Assembly (NCBI RefSeq): GCF_900240265.1
Contig: NZ_LT964739.1
Span: forward strand, 1,205,389-1,269,388
Direction: 5' to 3'
Source: Galactobacillus timonensis
Lineage (GTDB): Bacteria; Bacillota_I; Bacilli_A; Erysipelotrichales; Erysipelotrichaceae
Length of the DNA stretch: 64,000 nucleotides
Shown here: piece after piece, positions 39,751-48,464 of the stretch
How positions within the stretch are numbered: position 1 is the first letter of the stretch
Layout: each line of letters begins with the position of its first letter
The notes under the pieces: generated by a model
What the model saw: the letters and a program-made list of their open reading frames with translations, nothing else
The model's database searches: none
What the model was told of the DNA's origin: nothing
Program-made: the position numbers and the translations under genes

Positions 39751-40767
39751 ATGATTGAACTGAAGAATATTGTCAAGATATTCCCTACCAAGAAAGACGA
39801 TATCCACGCTGTCAACGGCGTCAGCCTGCAGATTCAGGATGGCGAGATCTATGGCATCATCGGTTATTCCGGCGCGGGCAAGTCGACTCTGGTACGAATT
39901 ATCAATCAGCTTGAAACGCAGAGTGCCGGCGATGTGATCATCGACGGCCGCACGATGCAGACGCTGAGTAAAAAGGAGCTGCGCCAGGAGCGGCAGAAGA
40001 TCGGCATGATCTTCCAGCACTTCAACCTGCTGTGGTCACGGACAGTTCAGAAAAACATCGAACTGCCGCTGGAGTTCGCAGGGGTACCGAAAGAAGAGCG
40101 TGAGAAGAAGGCAAAGGAACTGATCCATCTGGTTGGCCTGGACGGGCGTGAAAACAGCTATCCAAGTGAGCTGTCCGGTGGCCAGAAGCAGCGTGTCGGC
40201 ATTGCAAGAGCGCTGGCCAACGATCCTAAGATCCTGCTGTCGGATGAAGCGACATCGGCGCTGGATCCGGATACGACGGAACAGATTCTCGAGCTGCTGC
40301 GAAAGATCAATCAGGAGATGGGTATCACGATCGTCATGATTACCCATCAGATGGAAGTGGTGCAGAAGATCTGTTCCCGCATGGCCGTGATGAGCGATGG
40401 CGTCATCGTCGAAGAAGGAACGGTCAAGGAAATCTTCGAACATCCGCGTCATGAAGTGACCAAGCGCTTCGTACAGAACGTCAATGCGACGGAAAACATC
40501 GAGGAGCTGGCTGAGACGCTGAAGAAAAAGTATCCGGATGGATGCCTGCTGCGACTGATCTTCACTTCCGGAACGGATGAGCCGGTGATTGCGGATGCGA
40601 TTCGTCAGGTATCCTTCCCGATCTCGATCGTGCAGTCGGATATCTCCGCGAGCAAGGATGGTTCCTTCGGTACAACCTATCTGCATCTGTTCCATGCCAA
40701 GGATGCGGAATACAACCGGTTCGTGGATTATCTGGTGGCCAGCGGCGTAAAGGTGGAGGTGCTGTAA
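39751..40767 (+). CDS. metN: Methionine ABC transporter ATPase MetN
   Basis: A 338-residue ATPase. Walker A is GYSGAGKSTLVR, the signature is LSGGQKQRVGIARAL, and Walker B is ILLSDEATSALD. After residue 245 comes the C-terminal NIL domain (CLLRLIFTSGTDEPVIADAI), which senses methionine. AAAGGAGG lies 6 nt before the ATG at 39751. It is the first gene of metNIQ behind the T-box leader; metI starts at the base after its stop. Confidence 0.96.
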   Translation: MIELKNIVKIFPTKKDDIHAVNGVSLQIQDGEIYGIIGYSGAGKSTLVRIINQLETQSAGDVIIDGRTMQTLSKKELRQERQKIGMIFQHFNLLWSRTVQKNIELPLEFAGVPKEEREKKAKELIHLVGLDGRENSYPSELSGGQKQRVGIARALANDPKILLSDEATSALDPDTTEQILELLRKINQEMGITIVMITHQMEVVQKICSRMAVMSDGVIVEEGTVKEIFEHPRHEVTKRFVQNVNATENIEELAETLKKKYPDGCLLRLIFTSGTDEPVIADAIRQVSFPISIVQSDISASKDGSFGTTYLHLFHAKDAEYNRFVDYLVASGVKVEVL

Positions 40768-41427
40768 ATGATTGAGTCGACACTGAATGTGGAACAGCTT
40801 CTGCAGGCCGTATGGGAAACCGTATTCATGACCTTCGTGTCGCTGTTCTTTGCGACGATCTTCGGTCTTCTGATCGGCATTCTTCTCTACTGCACCCAGA
40901 CGGGCGGACTGCTTCAGAACAAGATTCTCAACCGCATCGTTGATGTGATCGTCAACGTGCTGCGGGCGATTCCGTTTCTGATTCTATTGATCCTGCTGAT
41001 TCCGCTGACACGGGCACTGGTCGGAACGATGCTGGGAGCCAGGGCTGCTCTTCCGCCGCTGATCTTTGCAAGTACACCGTTTTTTGCACGAATGTGTGTC
41101 ATCGCGTTTCAGGATGTGGACAAGGGTACGATTGAGGCGGCCAAAGCGATGGGTGCTTCCAACAGCCAGATCATCTTCAAGGTTCTTCTGCCGGAATCGA
41201 TGCCAGCCATCGTGTCTGGTGTTGCAGTAACAGGCATTTCCCTGGTCGGCTATACGGCAATGGCCGGTGCGATCGGGGCAGGCGGACTTGGCAACCTTGC
41301 GTACATGTATGGCTTTGCAAGGCGCAATGATGCCATTCTCTACTCGTCGACCGTCATTATTGTGCTGATCGTCTTCGTGATCCAGTGGATCGGCGATGCG
41401 ATCGTCAAGAAGATCGACAAGCGTTAA
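40768..41427 (+). CDS. metI: Methionine ABC transporter permease MetI
   Basis: A 219-residue permease with five membrane segments. The ATPase-coupling loop is GTIEAAKAMGASNSQIIFKVLLPESMPAI-type (residues 115-145). The start lies directly at the metN stop (TAAATG), with a GGAGG inside metN. It forms the membrane channel for methionine uptake. Confidence 0.95.
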   Translation: MIESTLNVEQLLQAVWETVFMTFVSLFFATIFGLLIGILLYCTQTGGLLQNKILNRIVDVIVNVLRAIPFLILLILLIPLTRALVGTMLGARAALPPLIFASTPFFARMCVIAFQDVDKGTIEAAKAMGASNSQIIFKVLLPESMPAIVSGVAVTGISLVGYTAMAGAIGAGGLGNLAYMYGFARRNDAILYSSTVIIVLIVFVIQWIGDAIVKKIDKR

Positions 41428-41485
41428 ACAGAACAACTGATTCCCGAAGAACGAACGGGAAAGAAAAAGGAAAGAGGAAAGAAAA

Positions 41486-42358
41486 ATGAACATCAAGAAA
41501 ATATCAAGTGTAGTAACATCCGGTATTCTGGCACTGTCTCTCGCCGCATGCGGCAGCTCTTCGTCCGCAGCCGCAACGGCAGCTGCCAGCACAGAAGCAG
41601 CGGCAGCCGCAGAGCCGCAGACACTGTCCGTCATTGCGACAGCCAATCCACATGAAGTCATTCTGAATGCGGCGGCACCGATTCTGCTTGAGAAGTACAA
41701 CATTAAGCTCGACATCATTGAGACGGAAGATTATTACACACCGAACCGCGCCGTCAATGATGGTGATGCGGATGCCAACTTCTTCCAGCATGTTCCGTTC
41801 TTTGACAATGAAGTTGCGGAAAACGGCTACGATCTGGTCAATGTCTGCGGCGTAGAAATTGAGCCGTTTGGATTCTATTCCAAGAAGTACAAGTCCCTCG
41901 ATGAGCTGCCGGATGGTGCGCATATCGTTACGTCCAACTCGGTTGCGGACCATGGCCGTATCCTTTCGATCCTTGCCAAGGCCGGTCTGATCACGCTGAA
42001 AGACGGCGTTGATGAACTGACCGCTACGAAGGAAGACATCGTTGACAATCCTCATAACTATGATTTCTCGATCGAAGTCAACCCGGAACAGCTGACCAAC
42101 ACGCTCGATGACGATCAGGCGGACCTCGTTGCGATCAACGGAAACTATGCAATCGCTGCCGGACTCAAGCCTTCCACCGATGCGCTGCTTCTGGAGCAGG
42201 CTGATTCCACGAACCCGTATGTCAACATTCTCGTTACCCGTTCGGATCTCAAGGATGATCCCCGCATCCAGGCTCTGGCAGAAGTGCTGAAGTCCGATGA
42301 AATCAAGAACTTCATTACCTCCACATGGTCTGATGGTTCCGTTATCCCGGCAGAATAA
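41486..42358 (+). CDS. metQ: Methionine-binding lipoprotein MetQ
   Basis: A 290-residue substrate-binding protein. The signal peptide ends with LSLAAC (Cys22 lipidated), then an Ala/Ser-rich linker. The NlpA/MetQ core begins LSVIATANPHEVILNAAAPIL, with DANFFQHVPFFDN and SVADHGR typical of the family. It captures methionine at the outer face and passes it to MetI. AGAGGAAAG precedes the ATG. A terminator-like hairpin follows, which coincides with the left end of the IS1182 element. Confidence 0.95.
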   Translation: MNIKKISSVVTSGILALSLAACGSSSSAAATAAASTEAAAAAEPQTLSVIATANPHEVILNAAAPILLEKYNIKLDIIETEDYYTPNRAVNDGDADANFFQHVPFFDNEVAENGYDLVNVCGVEIEPFGFYSKKYKSLDELPDGAHIVTSNSVADHGRILSILAKAGLITLKDGVDELTATKEDIVDNPHNYDFSIEVNPEQLTNTLDDDQADLVAINGNYAIAAGLKPSTDALLLEQADSTNPYVNILVTRSDLKDDPRIQALAEVLKSDEIKNFITSTWSDGSVIPAE

Positions 42359-42454
42359 TGGTGATACAAAAGGGGCTGTAACAGTTGAATGACTGTTATG
42401 GCTCCTTTTTCGGCGGTCTGATGTTAAAGAAGTTCAAGAAAGTTGAAATCCATG

Positions 42455-42489
42455 TTGATTAAATACATGCTTGCATGTATAATTAAGGT
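42455..42489 (+). promoter_or_regulatory. Transposase promoter with embedded palindrome
   Basis: TTGATT (42455-42460), a 17-bp spacer and TATAAT (42478-42483) lie just 6 nt before the ATG. The palindrome ATACATGCTTGCATGTAT (42463-42480) covers the spacer and part of the -10, so a protein bound there would block the promoter. Confidence 0.75.
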
Positions 42490-44103
42490 ATGAAAAATGC
42501 TGATCTTGTTTTCGAAGGACCCGATCAGCGCACTTATTATAACGCTGTTCAGCTGGCCCTGCCTCTTAATCTCTTTATCAAAGTGCCTCAGGATGACACC
42601 CTTTATTCGTTTCTCGGTGCGGTGAAAGGAGTGAACTTCAGCCGTTATGTGAAACCAATCCGTTCGAATAACTCCCGCAGTCATGACAGAGGTATGCTCG
42701 TTAAAGTCATTCTCTTTGCCTACATGAATCGCATTTATTCCCTGGAAGATATCGTCCAGCACTGTCGGACCGATATCCGGTTCATCTATCTCTCTAATCA
42801 GGAAATGCCCAGTAAAATGGCCTTTTCGCGTGTGATGAATCAGCTCACTGAATCCATTGACAGCCTCATGAAGGATCTCAACCTGGATATTATCAACGAG
42901 ACTGGAATTGATCCGAACACTCAGTTCGTAGATGGCACGAAGATCGAGGCGAATGCGTACAAGAATTCCTTTGTTTATAAGAAACGAATTCTGAATGCAC
43001 GTGCAGATCTCTTCCGCGATATTACCAAAGCGGTCACCTCACTGAATCTCGCTTATGGGTACTATTACGAAACCAAAGTGAGATACTCTGCTTTGGAAAT
43101 ATGGTTCATCGTTCAGTATCTGATGGATGTCATGGTTCATGAAAACATTCAAATTCAGTACGGAAAAGGAAAGCGCAAGTCAGACATTCAGAAGCGGTAT
43201 GATCTTCTGCTTGGCTACGCAATACGGCTCAGCGGCTATGAGACCTGGCTTTCTATCATTGGTGACAGGAACAGCTGCTCAAAGACGGATCATGATGCGA
43301 CCTTCATGGCTACCAAATGGGATTATTACAACCGTTCCGGTGTAACACGCCCCTGCTATAACTGCCAGATCGCCGTTTCAGAGGGATTCATTGTAAACAG
43401 CGATATCTATCAGACGCCTGGAGATACGGTCACCTGGGAACCATTTATGGAGCGATTCCACAGCTTATACGGTTATTATCCCAGGGATCCGACGGCTGAT
43501 GCCGGATATGGAGGTTATGACAATTATCTGTATAACATCCGGCATGGAATAAATCTGGTTCAGAAGTTCCCGATGTACGGCAAGGAACACGACAGAATGT
43601 TCAGGAAGAATCACCCATTTAATACATTCAACTGGGGTGTTGATAAAGATGGCTATCGGATCTGTCCGAATGGAAGAAAGTTCGCTCATTATGCCGGAGA
43701 CAGCAGTTCAATTTCACGGGCAGGACATCTGACCATTCCGCAGCATTATTCAGAGCCAAAACATTGCGAAGGCTGTCCACTGAGAGACAAATGTATACCG
43801 AAGTACAACAAGCGTGGATATCGTCAGAACAGCGTGAATGTTGTGGGTGAAGAGCTGAAAGCGGAAGCCAGAAAACAGCTGGATTCAGAGAAAGGAATCG
43901 AACTGAAAACCAAGCGCAGCGAGCAGGCGGAAGGTGCCTTCGGAGTGATTAAGGAAGACATGAGATTTACCCGATTCCATAGAAGAGGAATGAAAAACGT
44001 AAAAATGGAATTTCTTCTGGTAATCATGGGATACAATCTCCGCAAATATCACCACTGGCGTCTGACTGTGAAGAAGCCAGAGCAGAATTCACTGATGAAC
44101 TAA
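42490..44103 (+). CDS. IS1182 family transposase
   Basis: A 537-residue transposase. The N-terminal DUF772-type region (FSRYVKPIRSNNSRSHDRGMLVKVILFAYMNRIYSLEDI-type, residues 50-90) and the DDE domain with FVDGTKIEANAYKNSFVYKK are IS1182 hallmarks. A Cys-rich part CEGCPLRDKC lies near residue 425, and the C-terminal QAEGAFGVIKEDMRFTRFHRRG carries the final acidic residue. The frame is intact. There is no ribosome site before the ATG; its promoter places transcription start at or next to the start codon. Confidence 0.93.
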   Translation: MKNADLVFEGPDQRTYYNAVQLALPLNLFIKVPQDDTLYSFLGAVKGVNFSRYVKPIRSNNSRSHDRGMLVKVILFAYMNRIYSLEDIVQHCRTDIRFIYLSNQEMPSKMAFSRVMNQLTESIDSLMKDLNLDIINETGIDPNTQFVDGTKIEANAYKNSFVYKKRILNARADLFRDITKAVTSLNLAYGYYYETKVRYSALEIWFIVQYLMDVMVHENIQIQYGKGKRKSDIQKRYDLLLGYAIRLSGYETWLSIIGDRNSCSKTDHDATFMATKWDYYNRSGVTRPCYNCQIAVSEGFIVNSDIYQTPGDTVTWEPFMERFHSLYGYYPRDPTADAGYGGYDNYLYNIRHGINLVQKFPMYGKEHDRMFRKNHPFNTFNWGVDKDGYRICPNGRKFAHYAGDSSSISRAGHLTIPQHYSEPKHCEGCPLRDKCIPKYNKRGYRQNSVNVVGEELKAEARKQLDSEKGIELKTKRSEQAEGAFGVIKEDMRFTRFHRRGMKNVKMEFLLVIMGYNLRKYHHWRLTVKKPEQNSLMN

Positions 44104-44322
44104 AGCGAAAGACAGTAAGAAATTTTCATGGAACTAACAAAGATGTTTTTAATGCGTGCTGATTTGATACCGTCAGCCGCTTTTTCATATTGCCGGAGAA
44201 TGAATGCTCGAGCACTATCATTCACCATGCAAGAAAAGGGGCCGTAGCAGCCTGAGCAGATTCTAAATATGCTCAAACTGTTACAGTCCCTTTTTGAATG
44301 GGAATGTTTTTGCCTTTTTTCG

Positions 44323-45390
44323 TTACCGGTTCTTTTCGTCCCTGAGCAGCTGCTTCATGCCCTCAATCTGTTCATCCGTTGTTGCCCAGCTGGTGCAGAT
44401 GCGGACGATAGTGTGGTCGGCATCGGGCTTTTCCATGAAGCCGAGGCGGGCATGTTCGCAAAGACGGTGATACATGTCATCAGGGATGGTGAAGAATACC
44501 TGGTTAGTAGGATTGGGAAGATAAAGCGTATAGCCGTCGTCCTGCAGTTCCTTGCGGATTGCGTCAGCCGCTCTGACGCCTGCCCTGCCGCAGCTGAGAT
44601 ACAGCAGTTCTCCGTTTTCGTCTGTATTAAAGAGTGTATCGAACTGAATGGCGGCGATCCATCCCTTGGCAAGCAGAGCACCGTGCTGCTTGATGTGTGT
44701 CACAAGATGCGTGATCGTATCGTGTCTCGGGATGACTACTGCTTCGCCGATCATGGCGCCGCATTTCGTTCCGCCGATGTAGAAGACATCGCTTAGGCGG
44801 GCAAGGTCGGCCAGAGTAACGTCATTCGGCTTTGCGGCAAGGGCATACGCAAGACGGGCACCGTCTACGTAGAGATAGATGTGATGCGATCTGCATGTGC
44901 TGTGGATCGCTTCGAGCTCGGCTCTGGAATAGAGGGTGCCGTACTCCGTCGGCTGCGAGATATAGACCATGCCGGGACGGACCATGTGGGTATTGTTTTC
45001 GTCACTCTCAAACATCTGCATGAAGCCGTCAATCTGTCCGGCGGTAATCTTGCCGTTGTTCATGGGCAGGGGCATGACCTTATGGCCGGTGAATTCGATG
45101 GCGCCGGCCTCATGTACATTGACGTGACCGGTGGAGGCACAGATGACGCCTTCAAAGCTTTCAAGCAGGGTATCGATCACAAAGGCATTTGCCTGTGTAC
45201 CGCCGGCAAGAAAGCAGATGTCGGCTTCCGGTGCATTGCAGAGGCGGCGGATCTTTTCCTTGGCGCTCTCACTGATTTCATCGCTGCCATAGCCTGTATA
45301 TTCTTTGCCCTGGGTGCTGGCAAGGGCGGTTAGAATTTCGGGGCGGCAGGTATCCATATAGTCTGATGCGAAATTGAGTAATTCCTTCAT
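44323..45390 (-). CDS. ltaE: Low-specificity L-threonine aldolase-type PLP enzyme
   Basis: A 355-residue fold-type I PLP enzyme. Family features are YTGYGSDEISESAKEKIRRL, FLAGGTQANAFVID, and the PLP lysine in YIGGTKCGAMIGEA (near residue 208). An Asp-containing YVDGARLAYAL precedes it. It would cleave L-threonine to glycine and acetaldehyde, although related beta-eliminating lyases share these motifs. A GGAGAAGGAAG precedes the ATG. It is convergent with the IS1182 element and divergent from the tsaC-like gene. Confidence 0.88.
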   Translation of the reverse strand: MKELLNFASDYMDTCRPEILTALASTQGKEYTGYGSDEISESAKEKIRRLCNAPEADICFLAGGTQANAFVIDTLLESFEGVICASTGHVNVHEAGAIEFTGHKVMPLPMNNGKITAGQIDGFMQMFESDENNTHMVRPGMVYISQPTEYGTLYSRAELEAIHSTCRSHHIYLYVDGARLAYALAAKPNDVTLADLARLSDVFYIGGTKCGAMIGEAVVIPRHDTITHLVTHIKQHGALLAKGWIAAIQFDTLFNTDENGELLYLSCGRAGVRAADAIRKELQDDGYTLYLPNPTNQVFFTIPDDMYHRLCEHARLGFMEKPDADHTIVRICTSWATTDEQIEGMKQLLRDEKNR

Positions 45391-45467
45391 CGTCTTCCTT
45401 CTCCTGTTTGTATTCCCCCTATCCTAGCATGCGGTGCTAGAATGGGGCAGAAAAATGAGGAACGAAT

Positions 45468-46067
45468 ATGAAACGTTACAGGGAAACAGAAACCGCTGAA
45501 CTGGCGGAGATATTGAAAAAGGATGGCGTCATTGCGGTACCGACGGATACGGTGTACGGCGTGTGTGCACGCATGTCAACGAGGGAGGCGCAGGAACATC
45601 TCAGAGATGTGAAGCACCGTCCGCTTACAAAGGCGTTTCCAGTCATGTGCAGCGACGAGGATCAGATCCGTACGATCGCTGTTGTGGATGAGAGGGCAGA
45701 GAAGCTGATCCGTGCCTTCATGCCGGGACCCGTAACCCTGATTCTGGAGAAGAAGGCTGATGTTCCGGAGTATGTCAATGGCGGAATGGCTACGCTTGCC
45801 ATCCGGATGGCTACCAGCGCTGCGCTGAAGAAGCTGATTGAAGAGACGGGCTGCCCTGTCTTCATGACGAGTGCCAACCAGTCGGGTCAGCCGACCTGCA
45901 GGACGCTTGATGAGATCGAAGCCGCGTGCCCGACACTCGATGGAATGATGGAAGGCAATGTGACATTCGGCGAAGCTTCGACGATCATTGACTGTACGAA
46001 GGATGAAGTGGCGATTCTTCGTCAGGGTCCGGTGACGATGGATCAGATTCAGAAAGCACTTGCCTGA
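45468..46067 (+). CDS. tsaC: L-threonylcarbamoyladenylate synthase (YrdC/Sua5 domain)
   Basis: A 199-residue YrdC-domain protein that makes threonylcarbamoyl-AMP for tRNA t6A37. GVIAVPTDTVYGVCARMS near the N-terminus, KHRPLTKAFPVMCSDE, and GCPVFMTSANQSGQPTC are the family's nucleotide and substrate-binding motifs. It has the short (TsaC) form without the Sua5 extension. TAGAAT and a GAGGAA ribosome site precede the ATG. Confidence 0.92.
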   Translation: MKRYRETETAELAEILKKDGVIAVPTDTVYGVCARMSTREAQEHLRDVKHRPLTKAFPVMCSDEDQIRTIAVVDERAEKLIRAFMPGPVTLILEKKADVPEYVNGGMATLAIRMATSAALKKLIEETGCPVFMTSANQSGQPTCRTLDEIEAACPTLDGMMEGNVTFGEASTIIDCTKDEVAILRQGPVTMDQIQKALA

Positions 46068-46125
46068 AGAAGCGGAATCGACTAGTATTCTTCTGGAAAG
46101 AAAGAGAGGGACGCGATGAAGATTG

Positions 46126-46140
46126 ACTGAACAAAATCTA
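46126..46140 (+). CDS. Possible leader peptide MKID
   Basis: ATG AAG ATT GAC TGA with GAGAGGG about 6 nt upstream, inside the leader of the ABC-F gene. The length is only four residues. It is reported because of the terminator that follows; chance occurrence cannot be excluded. Confidence 0.35.
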
Positions 46141-46235
46141 TGGCTTGATGCCTTCATTTGTCCAGTGGTCGGAATACGTTTTTCTTTGATTGATATTCTT
46201 TGTCTGTATTGTTGAGTTGAGTTTCTTCTGAATTG

Positions 46236-46272
46236 AAGTCTGTTCCTGGGTAAATGGGGGACAGACTTTTTT
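46236..46272 (+). terminator. Attenuator terminator before the ABC-F gene
   Basis: An 8-bp perfect stem AAGTCTGT / ACAGACTT with a 17-nt loop, then TTTT, placed 10 nt before the AAAGGAGG of the ABC-F gene. Confidence 0.7.
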
Positions 46273-46293
46273 GATGAAAGGAGGAACAGATCT

Positions 46294-47844
46294 ATGTTAC
46301 AGATTGATCATTTGACGATGAGGGCGATTGGCAGCGGCCGCGTCTTTCTCGATGATTTCAGCTATACCGTACGCGGCAATGAGCGTACCGTCATCATTGG
46401 CGAAGAGGGCAACGGCAAATCGTCGCTGCTCAAATACATGTATGACCCTTCCCTGGTGGAAGGCTTCATGGATTGTGAAGGGAGACGTACCGTTTCGCGC
46501 GAGATTCTGGGCTACCTTCCCCAGAGCATCAATGAGGAGGACAAGGATATTCCTGTCTATGCATGGTTCGGGGCACAGGATGGTTTCTATGATATGGACG
46601 CTTCGTCACTCGGCTCCTTGGCGGCAGAGATGGGACTTTCCGCAGACTTCTGGTATCAGGACCGTGCCTTTGGAACACTGTCCGGCGGCGAGCAGATCAA
46701 GGCGGAGCTGGCGGCGCTAAAAATGAAGAAGCCGACGGTTTATCTTCTGGATGAGCCGTCGAACAACCTCGATCTTGATATTCTTGCATGGCTTGAAAAG
46801 GAGATTGTACGTCTTCCGGGTGCGGTGCTGTTTGTGTCGCATGATGTGCATCTGATCGATGCCTGTGCGACGGGCGTCATTCATATGGAACAACTTCACC
46901 GTAAAAACAAGCCGCGGATCACGGTGGCGGATGTGGATTATGAAACCTATCGACAGCAGCGTTATGCGGCGATGGAAAATCAGCGGGAAAAGGCGGTCAG
47001 CGACCAGAAGAAGGAGAAGCTGCGTCAGCAGAAGCTGCAGCGGCAGTATTCTGCCGTTGACTATGCGCTGAATCATATTTCGCGCCAGGATCCGCACGGA
47101 GCCAAGCTGCTGAAAAAGAAGATGAAGTCAGTGAAATCGGCGGAAAAACGCTATGCGCGCGAAAAGGAAGATATGGCGACGCTGCCGGAAGAGGAGGAGT
47201 CGATTGCCATCGAATTATCGGGAACCGTCATTGCGCCAGGTCGCAGGGTGCTGGAGCTGAAGGACTACTGCCTGGAGACGGCGGACGGCAGGGTACTCTG
47301 TGCGGCTTTGAACTTCTCTGTATACGGGCCAAAGAAGGTCGCCATCATCGGCTCCAACGGTGCGGGAAAGTCGACACTGCTGCGGCAGCTGCTTGTATTG
47401 CTGCGTCAGGCAGGCTTCCGGGTTGGCTATATGCCGCAGAACTATGCAGAGGTGCTGAAGCCGGATATGACGCCGATTGACTTTCTGGCGCCGCACGGGG
47501 ATCGTGAGAGTGTGACCGTGGCACGCAGCTGGCTTGGGTCTCTTCGTTATACGAGCGAAGAGATGACGCATACGGTAAAGGAACTGTCCGGCGGTCAGCA
47601 GGGGAAGCTGCTGTTTCTGAAGATGGCACTCGAGAATGAGGAAGTGCTGGTGCTGGATGAGCCGACGCGCAACTTTTCGCCGCTGTCGCAGCCGGTGATC
47701 GATGCGGCAATCAGGAACTTTCCAGGTGTTGTGATCAGTGTTTCACATGACCGGGAATATTTGAGCATTGTTCCGGATGTGATTTATCAGCTGGATGAAA
47801 CGGGACTGGTGGAGTACAGTGGTTTCATTGAAGAAGAGAGATAA
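46294..47844 (+). CDS. ABC-F family ATPase
   Basis: A 516-residue protein with two ABC domains and no membrane segments. The first has GEEGNGKSSLLKYM (Walker A variant), LSGGEQIKAELAAL and VYLLDEPSNNLDLD. The second has GSNGAGKSTLLRQL, LSGGQQGKLLFLKMAL and VLVLDEPTRNFSPL. A basic helical linker (RQQRYAAMENQREKAVSDQKKEKLR-like, about residues 215-300) lies between, as in ribosome-acting ABC-F proteins. It may protect ribosomes from antibiotics or help translation. The Lsa/Vga-like LDEPTRNFSP motif favours a resistance-type subgroup. AAAGGAGG precedes the ATG, and the leader has an attenuator. Confidence 0.88.
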   Translation: MLQIDHLTMRAIGSGRVFLDDFSYTVRGNERTVIIGEEGNGKSSLLKYMYDPSLVEGFMDCEGRRTVSREILGYLPQSINEEDKDIPVYAWFGAQDGFYDMDASSLGSLAAEMGLSADFWYQDRAFGTLSGGEQIKAELAALKMKKPTVYLLDEPSNNLDLDILAWLEKEIVRLPGAVLFVSHDVHLIDACATGVIHMEQLHRKNKPRITVADVDYETYRQQRYAAMENQREKAVSDQKKEKLRQQKLQRQYSAVDYALNHISRQDPHGAKLLKKKMKSVKSAEKRYAREKEDMATLPEEEESIAIELSGTVIAPGRRVLELKDYCLETADGRVLCAALNFSVYGPKKVAIIGSNGAGKSTLLRQLLVLLRQAGFRVGYMPQNYAEVLKPDMTPIDFLAPHGDRESVTVARSWLGSLRYTSEEMTHTVKELSGGQQGKLLFLKMALENEEVLVLDEPTRNFSPLSQPVIDAAIRNFPGVVISVSHDREYLSIVPDVIYQLDETGLVEYSGFIEEER

Positions 47845-47846
47845 AC

Positions 47847-48464
47847 ATGCTTGATGTGCTGAAAAGGCAGAAACATAAGTTTCTGTATTACATTCTTGTG
47901 CTTGGCGTTCTGATCGGCGTGGTGGTGATCGCTACTTTGATCCGGAATGATACGCTGGCGGTGGTCGGGGCGATTGTGCTTCTGATTGATCTCTATGTGT
48001 TCATCAATGCGCTGGATCATTATCTGAAGAATGCCGGTTCGCTGCGCCTGATTGAGAAAGCCGGGGCACAGGCATCTCTGGATGATCTTGGCGACCATGC
48101 GTTGAGTGATTATGACTTTCAGAATGCGCCGGCGGGACTGAAAGGTTTCTCGACGTCGCGGATCATCTGCGGCAGGAAAGCCTTTGTCAGTGATACGCGC
48201 GGTCTGACCGTTCTTCCGTATCAGCTGATCGGCTGGGTCTATCCGCAGCACAGCCGTGTTTATGGCAGTAGGAAGCTTGCGAATCTTCTGATGATACGGA
48301 CGGTGGACGGTCAGAGCTTTGACATCGGCATCGACAGTAAGGAAGAGGGGGAGTTCCTTGAGGTCCTGCGTGCGAACAATCCGGATCTTCTGGATGGCTA
48401 TTCCAAAGAAAACCGGCAGAGGTACAGAGACATCTGCCGGCAATGGAAAACCAGACGGAAATGA
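47847..48464 (+). CDS. Membrane protein of unknown function
   Basis: A 205-residue protein that I do not recognise. Two membrane helices lie near the N-terminus (YYILVLGVLIGVVVIATLI and LAVVGAIVLLIDLYVFINAL). A soluble part of about 140 residues follows, with LPYQLIGWVYPQHSRVYGSRK and FDIGIDSKEEGEFLEVLR, which resembles a PH-like or DUF6709-like fold. It begins 3 nt after the ABC-F stop with its own AGAGAG site, so it is co-transcribed. Its stop (TGA) abuts the VanZ stop on the other strand. Confidence 0.7.
   Translation: MLDVLKRQKHKFLYYILVLGVLIGVVVIATLIRNDTLAVVGAIVLLIDLYVFINALDHYLKNAGSLRLIEKAGAQASLDDLGDHALSDYDFQNAPAGLKGFSTSRIICGRKAFVSDTRGLTVLPYQLIGWVYPQHSRVYGSRKLANLLMIRTVDGQSFDIGIDSKEEGEFLEVLRANNPDLLDGYSKENRQRYRDICRQWKTRRK

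Larger units (their letters stand above)
42368..44294 (+). mobile_element. IS1182-family insertion sequence
   Basis: The ends are inverted: AAAAGGGGCTGTAACAGTT at 42368-42386 and AACTGTTACAGTCCCTTTT at 44276-44294. Each end also folds as a hairpin with an inner partner (left 42368-42409, right about 44232-44294), which could stop transcription in or out. No target duplication can be told from the A/T tracts at both ends, so the exact limits are approximate. One transposase gene fills the element. Confidence 0.75.
46083..46272 (+). promoter_or_regulatory. Leader with short uORF and terminator upstream of ABC-F gene
   Basis: A TAGTAT -10 (46083-46088) is followed by a ribosome site (GAGAGGG) and a four-codon frame (46126-46140). 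About 95 nt further on is a terminator stem AAGTCTGT / ACAGACTT (46236-46268) with a T run, directly before the ABC-F ribosome site. This layout resembles ribosome-mediated attenuators of ABC-F resistance genes. Regulation by stalled ribosomes is inference. Confidence 0.6.

Noticed and set aside
42368..42409. Plain host terminator of metQ
   Set aside because: The hairpin may serve as one, but its arm is matched in inverted form at 44276-44294, so it is better read as the IS end.
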